Below, in pieces: positions 5,843 to 10,699 of a stretch of 10,699 nucleotides of DNA. Origin of the DNA: GCA-020344715 sp050115935 (GTDB lineage: Archaea; Thermoproteota; Bathyarchaeia; Bathyarchaeales; Bathyarchaeaceae); the NCBI GenBank assembly GCA_050115935.1, contig JASFPO010000067.1, positions 1-10,699 of the forward strand, read 5' to 3'. Below the pieces are notes generated by a model that was not told the origin of the DNA, did no database searches, and saw only the letters and a list, made by a program, of their open reading frames with translations. How positions within the stretch are numbered: position 1 is the first letter of the stretch; every line of letters begins with the position of its first letter. Made by a program: the position numbers and the translations under genes.

Positions 5843-6946
5843 CTACAATTTCGCTAGCTTCACCCAAGACAAGACTTCTTCAATTGTGGGTTTCTCAGAC
5901 TCTGAGATTTTTTCCTCTGCGACATAGGTTTTGGCAACTTCCGATAGCTTTCTGCTGAGTTCAAATGGATCCTGTTCAGCCAGTTCCCTTCTGTTGGTAA
6001 CGCCTGCATGTTCCAGAAGCTCTACATCTGTTTTGTTGATGCCAGGGATCATCAGTAGTTGAGCTGTTCCCTGTAGGCGCTCAGCTGTCTCTCTGGTTAG
6101 ACGGGTTTTTTCATCAATTATGGCAGGATCTGCTGTGAGAAAATCTCCAACGTTAGTTATTTCCATGGTCTCAAGCTCCTCTGCGAGACGTGGACCAATT
6201 CCTCTCACGTCCTTTGGACTGCTGTCACTAGCCAGTTTTGGCTGTGGAAGTGCTAATGCAGTTTCTAGGTTTTTCAGCCCTGTTTTCATTTCAGCTAGGT
6301 CGGCTGTTACTTTCTCAATTGTCCTTGCGCTTCTGTTGCTTGAACGACCCACTCTTCTTATGACTTCCTCATGTCTCGCAAGTGTTGCCAATACTTCTTT
6401 TCCAACGCCGTCGATTCTTGTTTCTATCGCTGGGGGTAATTCTCGGCTAACCTTTTGAATCGCCTTTTGCTGTTTTTCAAGCGTGTCTAGCATTTCTTCT
6501 CCCATACGCTGTAAGCCTGTGCTCAGGGTTTCAAAGGACTTCTCGTTAGCTCGCTTTTGAGCCTCCATTCCCTCTTGCAGATTAGTCCCGATGTTTCTTA
6601 TGGATTTGTTGCTGGCTTCCAGGCCTTCTTCTAACGCTGTTTTGTTAGTTGCAATATGGCTGTCTACTGTAGCAAGCATTTCGATAAGATCTGGATCCAG
6701 TGGTGGCTTACGGAACGCCATGATTGCGGTGCACCCCAAGAGAATGAAACTGGCAACCACAGATATCCAGAAGTAAAGCTTCACTTGCATTCTGCCGGTG
6801 AATTGACCGATGAGATATGGGTCAAATTCATAATCGCTACCGTTCAATGTCCACAGTAGTGAGGCGTTAAAGGCGTTCAGAAATGCGAGAAAAGCTAAGA
6901 ATCCAAGTATCCAGACTACTATCCCCTTCTTCAAATAAGCAGACAT
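5843..6946 (-). CDS. Membrane-anchored coiled-coil protein with C-terminal helix-hairpin-helix repeats
   Basis: ATG at 6944-6946 is preferred because GGGG (6954-6957) lies 7 nt before it; the ATG two codons upstream (6952) is only 1 nt from that site. The 367-369 residue product has two membrane helices at about 11-34 and 57-80, then a long charged helical region (about 85-235) with KQQKAIQKVSRE-like heptads that suggests a coiled coil. A linker leads to two helix-hairpin-helix motifs: VRGIGPRLAEEL with ITNVGDFL (about 249-272) and MIPGINKTDVELLEHAGV (about 301-318). The latter half resembles DUF4332/HhH modules, which can bind DNA or protein without sequence specificity. I know no assigned function for this architecture; tethering chromosome, plasmid or a complex to the membrane is inference. 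It is single on its strand. Confidence 0.8.
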   Translation of the reverse strand: MSAYLKKGIVVWILGFLAFLAFLNAFNASLLWTLNGSDYEFDPYLIGQFTGRMQVKLYFWISVVASFILLGCTAIMAFRKPPLDPDLIEMLATVDSHIATNKTALEEGLEASNKSIRNIGTNLQEGMEAQKRANEKSFETLSTGLQRMGEEMLDTLEKQQKAIQKVSRELPPAIETRIDGVGKEVLATLARHEEVIRRVGRSSNRSARTIEKVTADLAEMKTGLKNLETALALPQPKLASDSSPKDVRGIGPRLAEELETMEITNVGDFLTADPAIIDEKTRLTRETAERLQGTAQLLMIPGINKTDVELLEHAGVTNRRELAEQDPFELSRKLSEVAKTYVAEEKISESEKPTIEEVLSWVKLAKL

Positions 6947-6982
6947 GCGCATTCCCCTTTTCTTCGTTTCCTATTATTTGCG

Positions 6983-7008
6983 GTGCATGTGCTATTAAAA
7001 GTATGCAC
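6983..7008. promoter_or_regulatory. Dyad around the TATA box of the coiled-coil/HhH gene
   Basis: GTGCAT (6983-6988) and ATGCAC (7003-7008) are perfect inverted six-mers separated by 14 nt. Between them lies ACTTTTAAT (minus strand), a TATA-like core that would initiate near 6970, just before the GGGG ribosome site. A dyad spanning the TATA box is a classic position for a dimeric archaeal repressor. The binding protein is unknown. Confidence 0.4.
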
Positions 7009-7081
7009 AGGTGTCTCCTCTACACCCATCTCTCCCGATTAGGAACAAAACACGCTATCATGACAGATAGACACTTCAGCG

Positions 7082-7096
7082 TGAAAGTTTAAGTAG
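7082..7096 (+). promoter_or_regulatory. Candidate promoter of the dihydroorotase operon
   Basis: TGAAAGTTTAAGTAG contains an A-rich BRE-like start and a TTTAA core. Initiation near 7117 would give a leader of about 30 nt that includes the GAGGA ribosome site at 7133-7137. Confidence 0.45.
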
Positions 7097-7132
7097 AAAA
7101 TCCGCGTTATGCCTTTGGAAGAAAGCGTCATA

Positions 7133-7137
7133 GAGGA
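7133..7137 (+). promoter_or_regulatory. Ribosome binding site deciding the TTG start of dihydroorotase
   Basis: GAGGA sits 8 nt before TTG 7146, matching the archaeal 16S 3' tail. It settles the non-ATG start, because the nearest upstream ATG (7109) is in another frame and opens only a 15-codon frame that overlaps the start. Confidence 0.6.
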
Positions 7138-7145
7138 CAAAATCT

Positions 7146-8480
7146 TTGCAAGTTGACCTTGTTCTATATAATGGAAAAATCTTCACTCCCAAAGGATTTG
7201 TAGCCGCTGGTGTTGCAATTGACAAGGGTCGAATTTTCAAGATAGCTAAGGAAACAAATCTTCCTGAGGCTTCGTCAAGGATGAACTTGAACGGACACCT
7301 TGTATTGCCTGGCTTAATAGATTCCCATGTGCATCTACGTGACCAGGAACGTGCTTATAGAGAGGATTTCTTCTCTGGAACTGCAGCGGCGGCGGCTGGT
7401 GGATTCAGTATGGTTATTGATATGCCCAACAACAAGCCAGTAACGATGAGTGTTCAATCTCTAAGAGAACGCATGAACCTTGTCAAGAAAAGAGCGATTG
7501 TAAACATCGCTTTCTATTCGGCCTTTCCAGAGACCCTGAGAGAGATTGAAAGCGTTATAATGGAAGGCGCCATAGGGTTCAAGTTATACCTTCTAGAAGG
7601 CGTTGGAGGGCTGAACATCGACGACGATGCTTCAGTGCTTCGAGCTTTCAAGGAAGTTGCAAAGGAAAGAGTTCCGATCGCGGTGCATGCTGAAGACAGG
7701 AAGGCATACGAAGAAAAAGTGAAAAGAATGAGAAATGAAAACCGTGATGACATTGACGCTTTTCTGGAAGCCCATTCTTCAGATGTTGAAGTTAAAGCAG
7801 TGCAGCGTATGATCCGTTGTGCGAAGGAATCTGAAGCACATGTTCACTTTTGTCATGTAAGCTCAGCTAAAAGTCTTAGTCTAATTAGGAGAGCCAGAGA
7901 CGTTGGAGTCAGCATTACATGTGAGGTTACGCCGCATCATCTTCTCTTGACTTCCGATGACTTGAAGCGCTACAGGAATTTGGCGGTTACCATTCCGCCT
8001 GTGCGAGCGAAGGAAGACATGGAAGTGCTTTGGAAAGCTGTGAAGCAAGGATTGATTGATACTTTGGGTTCTGATCATGCTCCACATGCGATAGAAGAAA
8101 AGAAACCTTTGTCTATATGGAAGGTGAAGCCTGGCATTGCTGGACTGGAGACAACGCTGCCTCTGATGCTTACTCAAGTGCATGCTGGACGATTAACTAT
8201 GGCAGAGCTTGTTCGGTTGACTTCTGAGAGACCAGCAGAAATATTTCATCTAAAGGACAGAGGAGCTTTGAGTGAAAAGTACTACGCGGATTTGGTTGTG
8301 GTGGACTTTAAGCGAGAACATAAGATTGATTCATCAGATTTCCATTCAAAAGCGAAATTCTCACCTTTTGACGGGTGGAAAGCCAAAGGTAAGCCCGTGA
8401 AAACCTTTGTCAATGGTCTTTTAGTCATGGATGAAGGAGAAATCGTAGCTAAGCCTGGAACTGGGCAAGTCATAAGGTGA
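7146..8480 (+). CDS. pyrC: Dihydroorotase
   Basis: This cytosolic metalloenzyme cyclises N-carbamoyl-L-aspartate to dihydroorotate, step three of de novo pyrimidine synthesis. The 444-residue chain has the amidohydrolase layout: a small beta domain, then a barrel with metal ligands H61 and H63 (DSHVHLRDQ), bridging K146 (GFKLYL, normally carboxylated), H181 (AVHAED), H237 (FCHVSS) and D310 (GSDHAPH), and a C-terminal return to the beta domain. DMPNNKPVT (92-100) and GLETTLPL (333-340) are typical of class I dihydroorotases. All catalytic residues are present. Allantoinase or dihydropyrimidinase are relatives, but the DMPN and HVHLRD motifs favour dihydroorotase. The serine in DSHVH, where many relatives have proline, is a minor oddity. 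The start is TTG with a good ribosome site. It overlaps the following RNase gene by 4 nt, so the two are cotranscribed; other pyr genes are not in view. Confidence 0.88.
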   Translation: MQVDLVLYNGKIFTPKGFVAAGVAIDKGRIFKIAKETNLPEASSRMNLNGHLVLPGLIDSHVHLRDQERAYREDFFSGTAAAAAGGFSMVIDMPNNKPVTMSVQSLRERMNLVKKRAIVNIAFYSAFPETLREIESVIMEGAIGFKLYLLEGVGGLNIDDDASVLRAFKEVAKERVPIAVHAEDRKAYEEKVKRMRNENRDDIDAFLEAHSSDVEVKAVQRMIRCAKESEAHVHFCHVSSAKSLSLIRRARDVGVSITCEVTPHHLLLTSDDLKRYRNLAVTIPPVRAKEDMEVLWKAVKQGLIDTLGSDHAPHAIEEKKPLSIWKVKPGIAGLETTLPLMLTQVHAGRLTMAELVRLTSERPAEIFHLKDRGALSEKYYADLVVVDFKREHKIDSSDFHSKAKFSPFDGWKAKGKPVKTFVNGLLVMDEGEIVAKPGTGQVIR

Positions 8481-8965
8481 AAAAGTTGAAGTTTCTCACT
8501 GATGGCATGCTCGGAAAATTAACCCGTTGGCTTCGAATGCTAGGGCAGGACGTTGAGTACACTGACTCAATGGCTGACAAATTGCTGATTCAGAAAGCAA
8601 AGAAATCAAACCTCGTCCTGCTAACACGGGATCTTCAGCTTTTCCAGCGTGCCATAGCTCGAGGTACAGAAGGGTTTCTCATCGAGGGCACAAATGAAGT
8701 TGAAAACTTGGCCAGCCTAGCAAAACGATTTAAGTTTGAACTTGAGATCGACTTGAAGACTTCCAGATGCCCCAAATGTAATACTCAGATTCGATCTGTT
8801 TCTAAAGAGAGCATTATTGATAGAATTCTAGAATCAACTTCAACCTACTACCATGAATTCTGGGAATGCCCCAACTGCAAGCAAATCTACTGGCAAGGCG
8901 CCCACTGGGAAAGAATTGAGGAAACCTTGAGAGAAGCTAGAAAGGTGTTGAAGACAAAAGCTTGA
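8477..8965 (+). CDS. Mut7-C RNase domain protein with zinc ribbon
   Basis: The 162-residue protein matches the Mut7-C family: FLTDGMLGKLTRWLRMLGQD at the N-terminus, LLTRDLQL near 48-55, then a zinc-ribbon-like tail with CPKC (about 98-101) and CPNC (about 135-138) followed by YWQGAHWERI. The N-terminal half is a PIN-like RNase fold whose acidic residues (D in TDGM, D in TRDL) would bind metal; RNase activity is known by family prediction more than by experiment. GTG 8477 overlaps the dihydroorotase stop (GTGA), suggesting translational coupling. TTG 8486 is a strong alternative because AAGGTGA (8474-8480) lies 5 nt before it and would give the usual MKFLTDGML start. Pairing with pyrC has no obvious metabolic logic. 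The 3' end overlaps the convergent PrcB_C gene by 29 nt. Confidence 0.88.
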   Translation: MKKLKFLTDGMLGKLTRWLRMLGQDVEYTDSMADKLLIQKAKKSNLVLLTRDLQLFQRAIARGTEGFLIEGTNEVENLASLAKRFKFELEIDLKTSRCPKCNTQIRSVSKESIIDRILESTSTYYHEFWECPNCKQIYWQGAHWERIEETLREARKVLKTKA

Positions 8966-9449
8966 CACATTCCTTTGCTCTTGTAGAGGTGTCAAAAATG
9001 ATATGCTTGCTTATCTTGTCTACCTCGACCATATGGTATGGGTTGGTAAGACTCTCGCCAACGACACATTCTTCACCAGGATGAATCTTCTCCACCTTAA
9101 CAACTATCGATAGACCGGTGTCTATCACTTGTTTGACTTCTATTTCGTATCCTGTAGTAAGACATGTGCCCATGAACACCGCAATAACTGTTTTCTCTGA
9201 GAAGTCTATCTCATGTAAAGGGTCTTGTGGGTACATAATCTGCTGATGTTTGCTCCAGATGTGTGCCCATTCGTCGCCATCTTGAATAACGCAATATTCT
9301 TGGTTTGTGAGTCCAGACCATATTCCCTTGCTAATGGTTTTAAATTCCATTCTTGTTCCTGTGCCAATCATCCCAAAAGTATGAAGAAGTAGAAATGCAA
9401 TAACCATAACTACAGAGACACTCAATACGAATAGATATCTTCTCTGCAT
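8937..9449 (-). CDS. Signal-anchored PrcB_C-domain protein
   Basis: The 170-residue product begins with MQRR and one hydrophobic helix (about 5-27), predicting an N-terminal anchor or signal peptide with the rest outside the cell. Residues about 37-150 resemble the PrcB C-terminal domain: a DEWAHIWSKH segment (59-68), IDFSEKTVIAVFMG (81-94), TTGYEIEVKQV (98-108) and a terminal P..C..ESLTNPYHMVEV run. The name comes from a protein complexed with the Treponema protease dentilisin; outside that case its role is unclear. Three cysteines (C53, C96, C128) could form a disulfide outside the cell, which is inference. ATG 9449 is supported by GAGG (9457-9460 on the complement) with 7-nt spacing. The gene is monocistronic and its stop lies inside the 3' end of the Mut7-C gene. 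Confidence 0.75.
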   Translation of the reverse strand: MQRRYLFVLSVSVVMVIAFLLLHTFGMIGTGTRMEFKTISKGIWSGLTNQEYCVIQDGDEWAHIWSKHQQIMYPQDPLHEIDFSEKTVIAVFMGTCLTTGYEIEVKQVIDTGLSIVVKVEKIHPGEECVVGESLTNPYHMVEVDKISKHIIFDTSTRAKECVKLLSSTPF

Positions 9450-9482
9450 TTTCTTGCCTCATTAGAATCCAGAAGGATATGG

Positions 9483-9492
9483 TATTTAATTC
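9483..9492 (-). promoter_or_regulatory. Candidate TATA box of the PrcB_C gene
   Basis: The minus strand reads AGAATTAAAT just upstream of the gene, centred about 38 nt before the ATG at 9449. Initiation near 9461 would give a very short leader that just holds the GAGG ribosome site. Confidence 0.4.
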
Positions 9493-9512
9493 TACACATT
9501 AGAACAGACAAT

Positions 9513-9554
9513 CACCACAAGTTTGAGCACAGCAAATTTACTCAAAATGTGGTG
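9513..9554. other. Strong hairpin between the PrcB_C and four-helix genes
   Basis: CACCACA (9513-9519) pairs perfectly with TGTGGTG (9548-9554), and after a 2x1 internal loop TTTGAG (9522-9527) pairs perfectly with CTCAAA (9541-9546), leaving a 13-nt loop: 13 Watson-Crick pairs in 42 nt. No T-tract follows on the plus strand, so it is not a classic terminator. It lies upstream of the PrcB_C promoter and about 136 nt past the four-helix gene's stop. It could be part of a 3' UTR, a small RNA or an operator. Confidence 0.5.
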
Positions 9555-9689
9555 TGTGTCTTCCAGAGCAACAACATGAAAATTGGTTTGATGATGCGCG
9601 ATATTTCAAGGGGATAAAAAGAGATTCTTCTTCATCGTATTCATTAAGCTCTGATGTGCACACAAGAATTCCCATTTCTCTTTAGCATT

Positions 9690-10193
9690 TTAGGTCTTCA
9701 ACAGGGTGTTTGCTATATCCTTTAATTTTAGGGTCGCTTTGTTGGTGAACATTCCAGCGATCCCTGAAATCCCAGCGACTCCGTAGATATTGATTGCCGA
9801 TGGATCCGCACCCAAGCTCAAAAACCCTGCTCGCAAGAGGAAATAGAGCGAAAGGGCAAGTCCAACTCCTATGAAAGGTCTTGTGGCGTACCATACAGTC
9901 CATCGCTTTTCTAGGTCTCTCTGCGACCTGTGCCAGGAGATTGAACCAATTGAGTGGACGAATGCACCTATGATTCCCGCAAAGACAACAACTAGGAGCA
10001 ACGTCAATTCAGCATTCAGATTTAATGCAAGTAAACCGCGAAAGAGATTAACGGTGCGATTCTGTGTTAGGGAGATGGCGTCTGGCCACACACCCAGAAT
10101 CATGTAAATCGAAATCGAACCTAGAACTATATGGTAAACAAGCAGAATCATCATGGTTGATCTTCCCATTGGTGGGTGTGGTTTTCCACTCAA
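9690..10193 (-). CDS. Conserved four-helix membrane protein, function unknown
   Basis: TTG at 10191-10193 is chosen because GAGGAG lies 7 nt before it; the first ATG is eight codons later without such a site. The 167-residue product has four hydrophobic segments at about 13-35, 60-85, 103-127 and 133-149, the last being short. A motif in the middle, HSIGSISWH then KRWTVWYATRPFIGVGLAL and YFLLRAGFLS, followed by GVAGISGIAGMFTNKAT and a basic amphipathic tail, resembles a family of unassigned small membrane proteins in bacteria and archaea in which the W-W-Y..RPF.G..LAL..Y...R.G pattern is kept. I recall this family by pattern, not by name. Role unknown. It diverges from the SIR2-like gene across a 308-nt region. 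Confidence 0.75.
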   Translation of the reverse strand: MSGKPHPPMGRSTMMILLVYHIVLGSISIYMILGVWPDAISLTQNRTVNLFRGLLALNLNAELTLLLVVVFAGIIGAFVHSIGSISWHRSQRDLEKRWTVWYATRPFIGVGLALSLYFLLRAGFLSLGADPSAINIYGVAGISGIAGMFTNKATLKLKDIANTLLKT

Positions 10194-10304
10194 TTTGATT
10201 CTCCTCTTTGGTCTAGTTCAGCCTATAACGGCGCAGATATTGTATATGGCGCACTAAATATAAGTTACACCTCAAAACGCCCCAGTGTTTTGACTAGTAG
10301 TTGA

Positions 10305-10322
10305 GACAGACGAAAGACAGAC
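10305..10322 (+). repeat. GACAGAC direct repeat, 11-nt period
   Basis: GACAGAC-GAAA-GACAGAC: two identical heptamers whose starts are 11 nt apart, one DNA turn, inside the divergent region before the SIR2-like gene. The spacing suits a protein binding one face of the helix, but a two-copy heptamer can arise by chance. Confidence 0.3.
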
Positions 10323-10381
10323 AGGCACTAGAGGAGGATTGCTTGAAAGGTGAGCGCCAAAATTGATGATGGGGAAGAAAT

Positions 10382-10483
10382 ATGGCTGTGGTTGAGCGCA
10401 AAAAAGGTTCACGTAGTTTGAGTGGTTGCCTTATGCGTGCTCACAAGTGTGCCCAGAAAAAGTTATATGAGAACTGCAAATAA
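10382..10483 (+). CDS. Possible small basic, cysteine-containing protein
   Basis: A 33-codon frame starts at ATG with GGGGA (10371-10375) 6 nt upstream and ends 18 nt before the SIR2-like gene. The predicted peptide is basic (MAVVERKKGSRSLSG and on) with cysteines at 16, 23 and 32. The SIR2 promoter lies inside it, which argues against it or implies a longer transcript. No family is recognised; it may be chance. Confidence 0.2.
   Translation: MAVVERKKGSRSLSGCLMRAHKCAQKKLYENCK
10457..10469 (+). promoter_or_regulatory. Candidate BRE/TATA box of the SIR2-like gene
   Basis: AAAAAGTTATATG is an A-rich BRE-like run followed by a TATA core. Initiation about 26 nt downstream falls near 10491, giving a leader of about 10 nt that contains GAGGG (10493-10497) 4 nt before the ATG at 10502. 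Confidence 0.5.
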
Positions 10484-10501
10484 GGAAATGTTGAGGGCAT
10501 T

Positions 10502-10699
10502 ATGTTAGAAAAGCGCAGTAAAAGGGACAAAATGCATCTCACCAATTTGATAGGCAAACGAAGTAACAGCACTCCAAACTTTGCACTTCTCATTGGAGCC
10601 GGTGCATCGGTTTCAAGCGGCGTAAAGCTAGCGTCTCAAATGATTGCTGAATGGCGGGGACAATTGTATAAGCAGTCAAGAAGCAGGAAACCATTTGAT
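10502..10699 (+). CDS. SIR2-like NAD-binding protein, N-terminal part (3' end outside window)
   Basis: Sixty-six codons from ATG 10502 run open to the window edge. After a basic helical lead, residues about 27-41 read FALLIGAGASVSSGV: a hydrophobic strand followed by GAGAS-x-x-SG, the NAD-binding loop of the sirtuin/SIR2-like Rossmann fold, then a helix ending MIAEWRGQLY. This opening (GAGAS at the very start, then M-I-x-E-W) is typical of SIR2_2-type proteins, which in defence systems (for example Thoeris ThsA, DSR, SIR2-Argonaute pairs) deplete NAD+ on phage infection, rather than of deacetylase sirtuins. The C-terminal sensor or effector domains are not visible, so the system type cannot be assigned. 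GAGGG 4 nt upstream and a good TATA box support this start. Defence role is inference from family. Confidence 0.8.
   Translation, partial: MLEKRSKRDKMHLTNLIGKRSNSTPNFALLIGAGASVSSGVKLASQMIAEWRGQLYKQSRSRKPFD

Larger units (their letters stand above)
10194..10501. other. 308-nt divergent regulatory region
   Basis: This stretch holds the GAGGAG site and TATA-like boxes of the leftward membrane gene (CTAAATATAAG at 10254-10264 is the best), a short direct repeat at 10305-10322, small frames at 10350-10421 and 10382-10483, and the promoter of the rightward SIR2-like gene. A second GAGGAGG at 10331-10337 precedes a TTG (10343) opening only seven codons. No tRNA or larger gene is visible. Confidence 0.5.

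Noticed and set aside
7109..7156. 15-codon frame overlapping the pyrC start, a possible leader peptide
   Set aside because: Predicted transcription begins at or after its ATG, and it has no ribosome site.
1..10699. tRNA, rRNA, CRISPR array or insertion sequence
   Set aside because: No T-arm GGTTCRA motif in a cloverleaf context, no regularly spaced repeats, and no transposase-like frame were seen on either strand.

Overview
The window looks like a piece of an archaeal chromosome. The strongest marker is a complete sn-glycerol-1-phosphate dehydrogenase (about 4738-5796), the enzyme that sets the stereochemistry of archaeal membrane lipids. Supporting signs are TATA/BRE-like A+T boxes about 25-40 nt before several starts, GAGG-type ribosome binding sites matching the archaeal 16S tail, frequent TTG/GTG starts, and archaea-rich families (AmrS-type radical SAM protein, Mut7-C RNase). 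The mix of genes suggests a Thermoproteota/Bathyarchaeia-like lineage, but that placement is inference and no rRNA or tRNA is present to support it.

Layout, left to right. 1-405: the 3' end of an unrecognised plus-strand gene. 543-1277 (minus): an unrecognised protein with two membrane helices. 1408-2181 (plus): a DUF6602-like protein with a PD-(D/E)XK nuclease-like core. 2182-2407: a gene-free stretch with a long imperfect hairpin and a homopurine tract. 2408-2911 (plus): a Nudix hydrolase. 2982-4055 (plus): an AmrS-like radical SAM enzyme. 4095-4322 (minus): a small proline-rich/coiled-coil protein. 4323-4737: a 415-nt gap with hairpins and a repeated TATA-like box. 4738-5796 (plus): G1P dehydrogenase. 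5843-6946 (minus): a membrane-anchored coiled-coil protein ending in helix-hairpin-helix repeats. 7146-8480 and 8477-8965 (plus, overlapping by 4 nt): dihydroorotase and a Mut7-C RNase/zinc-ribbon protein, the only clear operon. 8937-9449 (minus): a signal-anchored PrcB_C-domain protein whose 3' end overlaps the RNase gene. 9690-10193 (minus): a four-helix membrane protein. 10502-end (plus): the N-terminus of a SIR2-like NAD-binding protein, cut by the window edge.

Most genes stand alone and alternate in strand, so this is not one pathway. Three are housekeeping or metabolic (lipid backbone, pyrimidine synthesis, Nudix cleanup or folate-type chemistry). Two families recur in antiviral islands, the DUF6602-like nuclease fold and the SIR2-like protein, and they sit at opposite ends of the window. 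The SIR2-like gene at the right edge is the best lead toward a defence system, but its partner domains lie outside. The other unexplained signals are intergenic: strong hairpins at 2233-2299 and 9513-9554, a dyad wrapped around a TATA box at 6983-7008, and the gap at 4364-4737. No CRISPR array, insertion sequence, tRNA or rRNA was seen.
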